Part shown: positions 53,301 to 61,973 of the stretch, one piece after another
Position numbering within the stretch: position 1 is the stretch's first letter
Layout of the letters: each line of letters opens with the position of its first letter
Assembly (NCBI GenBank): GCA_023431185.1
Contig: JAEYXS010000023.1
Location: 1-64,000, forward strand
Direction of reading: 5' to 3'
From: Verrucomicrobiota bacterium
GTDB lineage: Bacteria > Verrucomicrobiota > Verrucomicrobiia > Limisphaerales > JAEYXS01
DNA: 64,000 nucleotides
The notes under the pieces: model-generated
The model's database searches: none
Told to the model about the DNA's origin: nothing
Seen by the model: only the letters and a program-made list of their open reading frames with translations
Program-made: the position numbers and the translations under genes

Positions 53301-54800
53301 TCAGGCGGTTTCTTCGGCTTCGGCGAGTTTGCGGTAGAGGGTGGCCAGACTGACGCCGAGCAGCTCCGCCGCCTTCTCCTTGTCGTTGCCGGTGAAGGCC
53401 AGCACGCGTTGGAGATAAGCCACTTCCTGTTCGCGGAGGAAATTTTTCAGCGGGTTGAAGGCCCCTCCAGACATGTTTGGGGAGGCAGGTGAGGGAGCGG
53501 CAGTTGCCGGGCTGTTGACCGCAGGGCCCACGGTGCGGCCCGGGTAGAGGCTGGCTCCTTCAGGAACATTCACCTTGGCCAGATGGGCCTCATCGCGAAT
53601 GTCTTCCGGCTCGTTGGCATCGCCCAGCTTGTGCAGGTGCGGCGGCAGGTCATCGAGCACGATGGTATCGCCTTCACAGAGGGCGGAGGCGCGTTCGATG
53701 GCGTTCTCCAGTTCGCGTACATTGCCCGGCCACGTATGGGCCATGATGGCGGACATGGCCTTGCGCGTGAGGCGCAGGACATTGCCCGTGCGCGGGGAAA
53801 CTTTCTGCCGCAGGAAATGACCGACCAGCAACGGGATGTCATCGGTGCGCTCGCGCAAGCTGGGCAATTGGATGGAGATGACGTTCAGGCGGTAGTAGAG
53901 GTCTTCACGGAAAGTGCCGTCCTTGATCTTCTTTTCCAACGGCTCATTCGTCGCTGCGACAACGCGCACGTTCACATACACGGGCGCGTTATCACCCACG
54001 CGGCGGACTTCCTTCTCCTGCAAGACCCGCAACAGGCGGCTTTGCAAGGTGGGGGACATGGAGCCAATTTCGTCGAGGAAGATCGTGCCGCCATCCGCTT
54101 CCATGAAGAGACCGACCTTGTCGTTGATCGCTCCGGTAAAGGCGCCCTTGCGATGGCCGAATAATTCGGACTCCAAAAGATTTTCCGGCAGGGCGCTGCA
54201 ATTGATGGGGATGAAGGGGGCGAACTGGCGGGTGCTGTTGAAGTGCAACGCGCGCGCGACGAGTTCCTTGCCCGTGCCGCTCTCGCCCAAAATGAGCACC
54301 GTACTGTCCGTCGAGGCGACACGTTCCACCATCTTGAACACACCCTGCATCTTGTCCGAGTTGCCGATGATCTGGTTGAACTGGTACTTCTTCTTGAGCT
54401 GCTTGCGCAGATAGACGTTCTCGGAAATGGCCTGATTATAGGAAAGCGCACGTTGGATGCACAGGCGCAATTCGTCCAGTTTAAAGGGTTTCTCCAGATA
54501 ATCGTAAGCGCCCAGCTTCATCGCCTCCACGGCGGTATCGATGCTGCCGAAGCCGGTGATCATGATGACACTGGCGGGCGGATTCAGGGAGCGGGCTTTT
54601 TTCAGGATCTCCAGGCCATGGGCGCGGGTGTTGTCCAGATACAGGTCGGTGATGACCAGTTCCGGGGCCACTTCGGCGAGCGCCTCAAGGGCGGCGTTGC
54701 CGTTGGTGAAGGGGTGAACGTCGTGGCCTTCGGCACGGAGCATCTCCGTCACCATTTGGACCATCGTCATTTCGTCGTCAACCAGAAGCACTTTGGCCAT
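53301..54800 (-). CDS. Sigma-54-dependent response regulator, NtrC family
   Basis: 499 residues in three domains. Receiver: VLLVDDE and acceptor Asp52 in LVITDLYLD, with Lys near 104 (LEKPF). AAA+ sigma-54 activator: Walker A GESGTGKE (172-179), the sigma-54 contact loop GAFTGA (219-224), DEIGSMSPTLQSRLLRVLQ and an arginine-finger segment. A linker rich in Pro/Ser/Ala (~415-445) leads to the Fis-type helix-turn-helix EKAAELLGVSLATLYRKLAE. It activates sigma-54 promoters when phosphorylated by an unseen histidine kinase. It lies downstream of a GspF/PilC gene with a terminator between. Confidence 0.95.
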   Translation of the reverse strand: MAKVLLVDDEMTMVQMVTEMLRAEGHDVHPFTNGNAALEALAEVAPELVITDLYLDNTRAHGLEILKKARSLNPPASVIMITGFGSIDTAVEAMKLGAYDYLEKPFKLDELRLCIQRALSYNQAISENVYLRKQLKKKYQFNQIIGNSDKMQGVFKMVERVASTDSTVLILGESGTGKELVARALHFNSTRQFAPFIPINCSALPENLLESELFGHRKGAFTGAINDKVGLFMEADGGTIFLDEIGSMSPTLQSRLLRVLQEKEVRRVGDNAPVYVNVRVVAATNEPLEKKIKDGTFREDLYYRLNVISIQLPSLRERTDDIPLLVGHFLRQKVSPRTGNVLRLTRKAMSAIMAHTWPGNVRELENAIERASALCEGDTIVLDDLPPHLHKLGDANEPEDIRDEAHLAKVNVPEGASLYPGRTVGPAVNSPATAAPSPASPNMSGGAFNPLKNFLREQEVAYLQRVLAFTGNDKEKAAELLGVSLATLYRKLAEAEETA

Positions 54801-54812
54801 GCAAAAGCTACA

Positions 54813-54848
54813 GTAAAAAAGAAGGAACGGGCCAGCAAGCCCGTTCCT
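54813..54848 (-). terminator. Terminator after the GspF/PilC gene
   Basis: On the minus strand: stem AGGAACGGGC/GCCCGTTCCT with a six-base loop, followed by TCTTTTTT. It lies 30 bases after the stop at 54879 and just before the regulator start at 54800, so the regulator needs its own promoter. Confidence 0.85.
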
Positions 54849-54878
54849 CTCGTTAATATCGTTGTTTTCCGGCCCGGC

Positions 54879-56090
54879 TTACTTGCCGGGGGGATTGATG
54901 ATTTCGCTCATCTTGAAGATGGGCATGAACATCGCGATCACCAAGCCGCCGATCAGCACCCCCAGCACCACGATGAGCAGAGGCTCGATCAGGGAGGTCA
55001 AACCGGCCAAGATCACTTCAATCTCTTCATCCAGGAAGTCGGCCACGCGCTCCAGCATCTGGTCAATCTTACCGGTCTGCTCACCGGCCGTCATCATGCG
55101 GATGATCATGACCGGGAAAATGGGGTGTTTGCCCAAGGCGGTGGAGATGCCCTCACCGCGCTCGATGTCAGAAGCGGCGGTACGGATGGCTTTCTCCATC
55201 TGCACATGGCCGGAGGTATTTGCCACGATGTTCAGCACTTCCAAGATCGGCACACCGGAACGGATCAGGGAGGCGAAAGTGCGGGTGAACCGGGCAAGCA
55301 CGATCTTGTGCGCAATGTGACCGAACACCGGCAACTTGATGCGGGTGCGGTCCCAGAAGGCGCGTCCCGGCGGGGTCTTGATATACCAGAACCAGCCATA
55401 AACGATCGCCCCGACCGCGAGGCCGATGACCAGAAACCATTGCTTGATGAAATCGCTGAGGTCGATGACGAACTGCGTCGGGGCCGGCAGTTTCGCGCCG
55501 AAACCGCTGAAGATCTCACCGAAGACCGGCACCACCTTTACCAGCAAGAACACCGTGATACTCACGGCCACCAAGCTCACGATGGTGGGATACATCATCG
55601 CCGACTTGATCTTCTTGTTCATGCGCTGGCGGTTTTCCAGGAACGTCGCCACGCGGGACAGAATCTCCGCCAGCAAACCGCCTTTTTCACCGGCGTCCAC
55701 CATGGAGACATAGAGGCGGTCAAAGGCCTTGGGATGCTTCTTGAGCGCTTCGGAAAAATTATCGCCGCCTTCCACCCGGTTGCAGACGTCCTTGATGATG
55801 TCGCGCATCACCTTGTTCGAGGTCTGCTCGGCCAGAGCCTGAAGAGATTGCACCATCGCCAGACCGGCATCGATCATGGTGGCGAGCTGACGGGTGAACA
55901 TCACCACGTCGGCCAGCCCCACCGAACCGCCCGCAGTTTTGCCTTTGCGGGTCTTCTCCGCGATGCTGATCACCAGCATGTTACGGTTCAGCAAGGCGGC
56001 GATTGCCGCCTGCTCGGAAGACGCATCCAGACTGCTGCGGATCTCCCGGCCGCTGTTTGCATCACGCGCAACGTAGGTAAAGGAAGGCAT
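54879..56090 (-). CDS. Type II secretion/type IV pilus inner-membrane protein GspF/PilC
   Basis: 403-residue platform protein of type II secretion or type IV pili. The ATG at 56090 begins MPSFTYVARDANSGREI, the normal N-terminus of the family; the frame extends to 56162. Seen: VVMFTRQLATMIDAGLAMVQ, AGEKGGLLAEILSRVATFLE, a first membrane helix (PTIVSLVAVSITVFLLVKVV) and a repeat domain with MMTAGEQTGKIDQMLERVA. It ends with a second membrane helix (PLLIVVLGVLIGGLVIAMFMPIF). Partners (GspE/PilB, pilins) are not adjacent. It is divergent from efp, 268 bases away. Confidence 0.93.
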   Translation of the reverse strand: MPSFTYVARDANSGREIRSSLDASSEQAAIAALLNRNMLVISIAEKTRKGKTAGGSVGLADVVMFTRQLATMIDAGLAMVQSLQALAEQTSNKVMRDIIKDVCNRVEGGDNFSEALKKHPKAFDRLYVSMVDAGEKGGLLAEILSRVATFLENRQRMNKKIKSAMMYPTIVSLVAVSITVFLLVKVVPVFGEIFSGFGAKLPAPTQFVIDLSDFIKQWFLVIGLAVGAIVYGWFWYIKTPPGRAFWDRTRIKLPVFGHIAHKIVLARFTRTFASLIRSGVPILEVLNIVANTSGHVQMEKAIRTAASDIERGEGISTALGKHPIFPVMIIRMMTAGEQTGKIDQMLERVADFLDEEIEVILAGLTSLIEPLLIVVLGVLIGGLVIAMFMPIFKMSEIINPPGK

Positions 56091-56274
56091 AATTCTCAGG
56101 CTGGTAAATAGCAACAATGAGACCAGTTTGCAAGCATTTGCGCAGCTTGACTTTGCCGCCAAAGTTACCAGCTTGCATTTACCCGTGCTAATGGTCCCGT
56201 AAGGCCCATTAAACTACCCCCGGCCCGGAACCTCAAGAGCCAACTTCACTCTTCGAAACACCCCTAAAAGGGGC

Positions 56275-56302
56275 TTGCAATCCACTTTTCCTTGGCTACT
56301 GT
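56275..56302 (+). promoter_or_regulatory. Candidate promoter of efp
   Basis: TTGCAA (56275-56280), 16-base spacer, TACTGT (56297-56302), about 55 bases before the efp ATG. The -35 matches 4 of 6 consensus bases; the -10 is weak. A small CCCCT/AGGGG hairpin lies just upstream. Confidence 0.35.
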
Positions 56303-56357
56303 CCTCCCTCCGCTCGGATACCGGGCATAAATTTTAACCGTTTTTTAGCGACCGATT

Positions 56358-56918
56358 ATGGCAACAACTTCGACCGACCTGCGTAAGGGCATGGCGATTA
56401 ATTACAACGGTGACGTGTGCGTCATCCTGGATTTCACCCACCGCACGCCCGGCAATCTCCGCGCCTTCGTGCAAGCCACGCTTCGCAGCGTCCGGACGGG
56501 CAAGACCTCGGAAGTCCGCTTCAGCACCTCGGAACGCCTCGAAATCGTCCCGATGATGACCACGAAGATGGAATTCAGCTACAAAGACGGCCAAGACTTC
56601 GTGTTCACCGACCCGGAAACCTACGAGACGGTGACCCTCACTCCAGAAGTGGTCGGTGATGCCGCGAAGTACCTCGTCGAGAACGGCGTGGCCACCGTTA
56701 CCTTCGTGGAGGAAAAAGCTGTCTCCGTGGAGCTGCCCTCCGCCGTCATCTTGACGGTCACCGACGCGCCGGAAGGCGTGCGTGGTGACTCGGCAAACAA
56801 CGTGCAGAAGACCATCACCCTGGAAACGGGCATCACCGTTCAGGCCCCGCTCTTCATCAAGACGGGCGAGAAGCTGAAGATCGATACCCGCACGGGCAAA
56901 TACATGGAACGCGCCTGA
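56358..56918 (+). CDS. efp: Elongation factor P
   Basis: 186 residues, normal length. EF-P binds ribosomes stalled at polyproline and stimulates peptide bond formation. Three beta-barrel domains: N-terminal KOW-like (DLRKGMAINYNGDVCVILDF), the middle domain (RFSTSERLEIVPMMTTKMEF) and the C-terminal domain ending VQAPLFIKTGEKLKIDTRTG. The tip loop reads RTPGNLRAFVQ. Where E. coli has the modified Lys of PGKGQAF, this protein has Asn33, which neither EpmA nor EarP would modify. A strong terminator follows, so it is probably monocistronic. Confidence 0.95.
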   Translation: MATTSTDLRKGMAINYNGDVCVILDFTHRTPGNLRAFVQATLRSVRTGKTSEVRFSTSERLEIVPMMTTKMEFSYKDGQDFVFTDPETYETVTLTPEVVGDAAKYLVENGVATVTFVEEKAVSVELPSAVILTVTDAPEGVRGDSANNVQKTITLETGITVQAPLFIKTGEKLKIDTRTGKYMERA

Positions 56919-56939
56919 GCGTTGCCGGGAATCACTTTC

Positions 56940-56968
56940 AAAAGCCCGCCCATCCGGCGGGCTTTTTT
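56940..56968 (+). terminator. Terminator after efp
   Basis: AAAGCCCGCC/GGCGGGCTTT stem with loop CATCC and a TTTTTT tail, 22 bases after the efp stop. On the opposite strand the run of A before the stem also gives T residues, so it may serve the minus-strand gene ending at 56973 too. Confidence 0.88.
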
Positions 56969-56972
56969 ATGC

Positions 56973-58634
56973 TCAACCGCGCTCATACAGCCGGCGCAGT
57001 TCTTCCGGCGATTTCCCCAGCTGATACAGGAACGTCACCCGCCACATCAGCCAGTAGGTGCGCAGGACGCCGAACTGATGAAATCGCCGCGCGGACGTCG
57101 ACACAGTCGCCGGGGCCAGGGCGATGCGGCCCACACGTCTTAACCGGCGGCACAGCTCAAACTCTTCCATCAGCGGTTGTATGGGAAAACCGCCCGCCGC
57201 CTGCAAGGCCTCGCGCCGTGCGAAGATGGCCTGGTCACCCAGCACGCGGCGGGTGAGTTGCAGCCGCGTCCAGCACCGCCAGCGGGAACCGCGCATCAGC
57301 CAGTGCGGGTCACGGAATTGTTTCCAACAGCCGCCGCCCGCCACCGTCGGATCATGCAGACAGCGTAATACTGCCTCACACGTGGCGGCATCCAGCCAGG
57401 TATCGGCATGCAGGAACAGCAGGACATCGCTGGTCGCGGTCTCTGCGCCCGCATGAAGTTGCTTGCCGCGGCCCCGCTCGCTGCTCACCACCCGGCAATC
57501 ATGGGCGTGGGCGATCTTAACCGTATCATCCGTGCTGCCGCCATCCGCCACGATGATCTCCGTGACGCCGGGGCATTGCTTGAGTGCGGCCAAAGTGGAC
57601 GGCAGCGCTTGAGCCTCATTCAACGCCGGGATGATGATCGACAAACTTTTTGGAGCGGTTTGGGCTGCCACCCGTTTCATGCGCTGGCGTTCGCGCAGGA
57701 AGGAAACCCCACCTGCCAGCGCCCATACCACATACACCAGCAACGTGAGCATGGAGGCGGCGACGGCTTCCGCAGAATCCACCCCGTAGAGTCCGAACAA
57801 TATCATCGCCGCACCCTCACGCACCCCGGCCCCGGCGATGGTCACCGGCATGGTGGCCGCGAAGCCGATGGCGGGGAATGTCCAGGCGAGTTTGAGCCAG
57901 GGGATGGGTTCACTGGCGACGGCCTGAAGACAGGAGGCCATCACCCCGCAGAAGCAGACTTGCAGGAGAAAACCGAAAAGCAGCCCGCGCCAGGCCGCTC
58001 CCGGGGCGCGACGCAATTGCCGCACGGCTTCTGCCAGCGAACTGGCGGTGCGGCCCAGAAAGGATTCCCGCTTGCGGCGCTTCCACCACCACACCAGCAG
58101 TCCCACCGCGGCCAACCCGCACAACACCCACGGCCAGGCGGGCCATTTCATGGCGAACCGGTTCAATTGCTCGCCCCCATCCGCCAGCAAGGCGAGGGCG
58201 ATGCCGCCCAAGGCCAGAAAGACCGAGCCCCCCACGCCGAGCAGACGATCCAAGAACGAGGCCGCAACAACATTTGGCAGCGGTTGTTTGAACCAGCGCG
58301 CATACAGGCCCGTCTTGATGAGATCACCACCGGCGGGACCGAGCAGAAGGGCATTGAAGAAATTGCCGATGAAGGCGAAACGAAAACTTGCCCCCAGATG
58401 CACCACCACCCCGGTGGCTTTCAGCATCCCATGCCACCGGAGGGCGGCAAAGAGGGTGGCCAAGGCGAAGAAACCAAAGGCCAGGATCAACCAGCCGGGT
58501 TTGGTCGTTCGCAGCACCTGGGCGAGCTCCCCCGCATCGAGCCGCCGCACGACGAGCCACAGCACGATGAGGGACACCCCCAGGCCGATCAGGCGTTGGG
58601 TGATGACCACAGGTGTGGCGGGCGTTTTCTGCAC
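56973..58634 (-). CDS. Flippase-like (UPF0104) membrane domain fused to GT2 glycosyltransferase
   Basis: 553 residues. Residues ~12-318 form a multi-helix lysylphosphatidylglycerol-synthase-like (UPF0104) membrane domain: GLGVSLIVLWLVVRRL, RFAFIGNFFNALLLGPAGGD, VAASFLDRLLGVGG and PVTIAGAGVREGAAMILFGL. Residues ~328-553 are a family 2 glycosyltransferase: LSIIIPALNEAQALPSTLAA, EIIVADGGSTDDTV, ERGRGKQLHAGAETA, LLFLHADT and LGDQAIFARREALQAAGGFP. That pattern is the rSAM/selenodomain-associated transferase 2 subfamily. Such domains are usually separate. A lipid-linked sugar transferase/flippase role is inference. Start is GTG at 58634. Confidence 0.85.
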   Translation of the reverse strand: MQKTPATPVVITQRLIGLGVSLIVLWLVVRRLDAGELAQVLRTTKPGWLILAFGFFALATLFAALRWHGMLKATGVVVHLGASFRFAFIGNFFNALLLGPAGGDLIKTGLYARWFKQPLPNVVAASFLDRLLGVGGSVFLALGGIALALLADGGEQLNRFAMKWPAWPWVLCGLAAVGLLVWWWKRRKRESFLGRTASSLAEAVRQLRRAPGAAWRGLLFGFLLQVCFCGVMASCLQAVASEPIPWLKLAWTFPAIGFAATMPVTIAGAGVREGAAMILFGLYGVDSAEAVAASMLTLLVYVVWALAGGVSFLRERQRMKRVAAQTAPKSLSIIIPALNEAQALPSTLAALKQCPGVTEIIVADGGSTDDTVKIAHAHDCRVVSSERGRGKQLHAGAETATSDVLLFLHADTWLDAATCEAVLRCLHDPTVAGGGCWKQFRDPHWLMRGSRWRCWTRLQLTRRVLGDQAIFARREALQAAGGFPIQPLMEEFELCRRLRRVGRIALAPATVSTSARRFHQFGVLRTYWLMWRVTFLYQLGKSPEELRRLYERG

Positions 58635-58783
58635 GATGCCGGGAGCTTAAGAGGCGGAGCCGAAATGGGAAGATTTCTGTTGATGGCACTTCTGGTGTAT
58701 CCACCGTGGCTTGCTTCATTTTTGGTCCTGGTTTACTTTTCGTTGCGTTACCAACCAATCCAAGCGGACCAACCTATCCCCAT

Positions 58784-59260
58784 ATGAAGCGTTTTCTGAA
58801 AACAACCCTGGCCCTGCTCGTGTTATGCCTGGCTGCTTCCAGCCAGGCAGCCGATGCCCAGAAACTGGAACTCAAGGACGGCCAAGTGAAGACCGGCGAA
58901 GGCGTCAGTGCCGATCTCGCCGGCTATGACGAGAATGAAGGCCGCATTTTCTTCTATGCCCCCGGTGCCGCAGAGTGGACCTTCAAGGTCGAAGCGGAAG
59001 GCGAATACACGCTGACGGTCAAAGCCTCCTGCGATGCCGCCCAGAACGAGAACGCCAAGTTCAAACTGACCATCAACGGCAAGGTGGATGAAAAAGAGAC
59101 CACGCTCAAGAACACCGAGGCTGAAGACGTCACGTTGACCATCAAGCTCAAGGCCGGGGAGAACAAACTCAGCATCGCCTTCACCAATGATGTGTACAAG
59201 GAAGGCGAATATGACCGGAACATGTACATCCATGCCGTCTCGGTGAAGGCCAGAAAGTAA
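58784..59260 (+). CDS. Secreted CBM60-like carbohydrate-binding protein
   Basis: 158 residues. The ATG at 58784 starts a signal peptide MKRFLKTTLALLVLCLAASS. The mature part is a single beta-sandwich: YAPGAAEWTFKVEAEGEYTL, KFKLTINGKVDEKETTL, LTIKLKAGENKLSIAFTNDV and YDRNMYIHAVSV. The FTND...YDRNxYIH ending matches calcium-dependent xylan-binding modules (CBM36/60 type), usually attached to a hydrolase; here the module stands alone. It may hold or present a polysaccharide at the cell surface. It is divergent from the flippase-like fusion. Confidence 0.75.
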   Translation: MKRFLKTTLALLVLCLAASSQAADAQKLELKDGQVKTGEGVSADLAGYDENEGRIFFYAPGAAEWTFKVEAEGEYTLTVKASCDAAQNENAKFKLTINGKVDEKETTLKNTEAEDVTLTIKLKAGENKLSIAFTNDVYKEGEYDRNMYIHAVSVKARK

Positions 59261-59387
59261 AGGCATACACTTCCAAGTTCCCATCCTTCGATATCTGGCA
59301 GGGGCGTGGCACCGGCCAGATTTTTGGTCGCCATCACTTTGCTGGACGGCGGCCGCGTTTCCATTGAAACTGCCCCTACAGCGGCAC

Positions 59388-60515
59388 ATGAGCAGACCGG
59401 CCAAAATTCTCTGGATTTCCTGTGTGGGCGAGAAGGGTGGGGCGGAGGTTTACATGAACAACCTCCTGCGCCGGCTGGACCGCACCCGCTTCGAGCCGCA
59501 TGTGGCCTTGCTGCGGCCCGGGCCGCTGGCCCAGGAGTTGCGGGCCATGGATGTCCGTGTGCATGAGTTCAAGGCACACCGCATGCGTGAACTCGGCGCG
59601 GTGATAAGCACCATAAAGCAGTTGACGGAATTGATCCGCCGCGAGGGCATTGACCTGGTTCACAGCAATGGTTTCCGCGCGCATGTGTATGGCGGTCTGG
59701 CCGCGTGGCGGGCGGAAGTCCCGGAATGCTGGCTGGTGCACACGGCCGAAGCGCCCCACTGGAGCACCCTGGCCATCCAATGCATCCCGACCACGCATGT
59801 GCAGGGTAACTGCCATCGGACGGTGGATTACTTTGTGGAGCACGGTTTTCCCACCACCCTCATGTGGCCCAGCGTGGATCTGGAGCAACTTCAGCAGCAG
59901 ACGTCACGCGCGGAACTGGCGCAGAAATTCTCCCTCCCGGCGGATACGCGCTGGCTGGTGATGGCCGCCCGTTTGCAGCGCTACAAAGGGCACGCGCATT
60001 TTCTGCAAGCACTGGCGATCCTGCCGGACGATGTGCAGGGTGTCATTCTCGGGGGCAGCCTCTTCGGCATGGAGCCGGAATACCGGATGGAGCTGGAAGC
60101 GCTCGCCGGGCAACTCGGCGTGCGCGAGCGTGTCCGTTTCACCGGTTTCGTGACGGATGAGGAATTGCATGGTTTTCTGGCCCATGCCGAACTGGTGGTA
60201 CACCCTGCGTTGGATGAAGATTTCGGTCTGTCGGTGGCCGAGGCCCAGGCCTTGGGCCGGCCGGTTGTCGCCTTTGCCGCCCACGGACCGGCGGCGATCA
60301 TCGAGGATGAAGTGACCGGCAAACTTGTGCCGGTCGGCGATCAACGCGGGCTGGAGTGGGCCTTGGAGCGGGCGCTGGATTCTCCCCAGCGGCTCCAGTC
60401 CTGGGGGGCGGCCGCCCGCCAACGGGCCCAGGCGCGCTTCTCGGCAGCGGCGGCGGTGGCGCAATTGCAGGCGATTTACGCGGCTTGTCTCCGGCCGTCT
60501 TCGGCCGCACAATAG
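59388..60515 (+). CDS. Family 4 glycosyltransferase
   Basis: 375 residues, GT-B fold. N-terminal domain: AKILWISCVGEKGGAEVYMN, with GGAE as the nucleotide-sugar-loop motif. C-terminal donor domain: LVMAARLQRYKGHAHFLQAL and the signature VVHPALDEDFGLSVAEAQAL, with the Glu pair of the EX7E motif in DEDFGLSVAEA. GRPVVAFAAHGPAAIIED follows. It adds a sugar to a growing glycan from a nucleotide sugar; donor and acceptor are unknown. A TTG at 59364 is an alternative start. Seven bases separate it from the ligase/polymerase gene. Confidence 0.9.
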   Translation: MSRPAKILWISCVGEKGGAEVYMNNLLRRLDRTRFEPHVALLRPGPLAQELRAMDVRVHEFKAHRMRELGAVISTIKQLTELIRREGIDLVHSNGFRAHVYGGLAAWRAEVPECWLVHTAEAPHWSTLAIQCIPTTHVQGNCHRTVDYFVEHGFPTTLMWPSVDLEQLQQQTSRAELAQKFSLPADTRWLVMAARLQRYKGHAHFLQALAILPDDVQGVILGGSLFGMEPEYRMELEALAGQLGVRERVRFTGFVTDEELHGFLAHAELVVHPALDEDFGLSVAEAQALGRPVVAFAAHGPAAIIEDEVTGKLVPVGDQRGLEWALERALDSPQRLQSWGAAARQRAQARFSAAAAVAQLQAIYAACLRPSSAAQ

Positions 60516-60521
60516 CGTGGC

Positions 60522-61973
60522 ATGGGTCAGCGCAGCCAAACCGAATCCTCCCGCTTCCGTTACCGGAAGAAGGCACCTGCTCTGGAGGCCGGCTTGTCAC
60601 TCAAGGAGCGCCTGCTCGCGCTGGTGCACTCGAACCCTTTCGTGAACACCATCGTGGCGCTGGCCATCACGGTGGGTTTCTTCCACGGCTGGCTGAAGAT
60701 CCGGTTTCCCAGCCCGGCCACCACGTTCCTTTTTGATGCACTCCTCTGCCTGGCCCTGGTGCTGGTCTGGTTCCAGCAAAAGCGGCACGACGGCTTCATC
60801 CCTAAAGGTCCGGTCGGCGAGGCATTGAAAATCTTTTACGCCGTTTGCTGTCTCTACCTGCTGCTCCCCCTGGGCGTGCCCAAGCTCATCAGTCTCGCTG
60901 CCATGCGCGGCTGGTGTTTCGCCACCCTGATGTTCAGCCTGGGCTATCAACTGACCAAATCCATCAACCAGGTGAAGAGTTACTTTTATGTGCTGATCGC
61001 GCTCGGTCTCATCACGGCCGGCTATGGTCTGCAGCAAACCCCGCAGGAGGTGGAACACGAGATGGAGGAGAACGCGCTCTTTGCCGAGCGATACCAGAAC
61101 ACCTACTATCATACCAGCAAGGGCCGCCAGTTGCGCATCTTTTCCACGTTCGTCTCCTCGGGCGCCTTTGCCGGCACCATGGCCTATGTGGCCATCTTTG
61201 CCCTCGCCCTGGCCACGGATAAAAAAACGGGCAAGCGGGAACGCATCATTTTGTTTCTGATCACTTTTCCGATCGCGTATGCGATGCTGAAGAGCGGTGC
61301 CCGGAGCGCGCTGATCAGCTTCGGGGTCGGCTTCGCGGTCATTGCCTGGTACCGGCGAAATTTCCTCAACCTGGTCATGTTGCCGGTCGCGGTCGCCCTC
61401 GCCATCAAACTGGTGGCGGTCTCCACCGGCGGCTCCGCTGGTGAACGGTTTCAGAGCATTCTCAAATTCGATGAAGTGTTCGGCCGCATCAGCATCCCTA
61501 CCAAGGTGGGCTGGAACTATATGAGTGACGGCAACTGGTTTGGCGGGGGATTGGGCCGCAGCGGCCATAGTGTTCCCATGTTCCTGGCCACCCGCGTGGA
61601 TTTCCGCGGCTACGAATCGGCGGATGGAGATCTGGGCCGCTTGATGATCGAGATGGGGGTGATCGGCCTGATCGCCTTCGGCATCCTGATGTATCGTTGC
61701 CTGAAACTGGTCTATGACAGTCTGGAAGAACTCCGCGAAACCGAAGTCTCCACGGTCGGGCTGGCCAGTGGCGGTTGCGTGGTCATGGCCATCATCTCCA
61801 TCCCCTCCGGTTCACCTTTCCTGGGCATCCCCATGGGGGCGCTGGTGTGGTTCTTTGTCGGCACCTTGCAGAAGCTCACGGATGAATACCGGCTCGGCAC
61901 TTTGGCGGGGGTGACCGCCAAGCCCGAAACGGCCCCGGCCGTGCAGAAACACTTCCGCTACCGCCGGACTTGA
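60522..61973 (+). CDS. O-antigen ligase-like/polysaccharide polymerase membrane protein
   Basis: 483 residues with about ten membrane segments and a large hydrophilic loop (~160-190, NALFAERYQNTYYHTSKGR) before FVSSGAFAGTMAYVAIFALA. GGLGRSGHSVPMFLATRVDF and the YESADGDLGRLMIEMGVIGL segment fit the late periplasmic loop and helix of WaaL/Wzy-type proteins. These ligate or polymerise glycan repeats on undecaprenyl carriers. The family diverges fast, so the call rests on topology and position between two GT4 genes. Its stop overlaps the next start by one base. Confidence 0.75.
   Translation: MGQRSQTESSRFRYRKKAPALEAGLSLKERLLALVHSNPFVNTIVALAITVGFFHGWLKIRFPSPATTFLFDALLCLALVLVWFQQKRHDGFIPKGPVGEALKIFYAVCCLYLLLPLGVPKLISLAAMRGWCFATLMFSLGYQLTKSINQVKSYFYVLIALGLITAGYGLQQTPQEVEHEMEENALFAERYQNTYYHTSKGRQLRIFSTFVSSGAFAGTMAYVAIFALALATDKKTGKRERIILFLITFPIAYAMLKSGARSALISFGVGFAVIAWYRRNFLNLVMLPVAVALAIKLVAVSTGGSAGERFQSILKFDEVFGRISIPTKVGWNYMSDGNWFGGGLGRSGHSVPMFLATRVDFRGYESADGDLGRLMIEMGVIGLIAFGILMYRCLKLVYDSLEELRETEVSTVGLASGGCVVMAIISIPSGSPFLGIPMGALVWFFVGTLQKLTDEYRLGTLAGVTAKPETAPAVQKHFRYRRT

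Noticed and set aside
54243..56111. Plus-strand frame of 622 codons opposite the regulator and GspF genes
   Set aside because: Antisense shadow; Gly/His/Asp-rich and without domain features, while both minus-strand genes are clear families.
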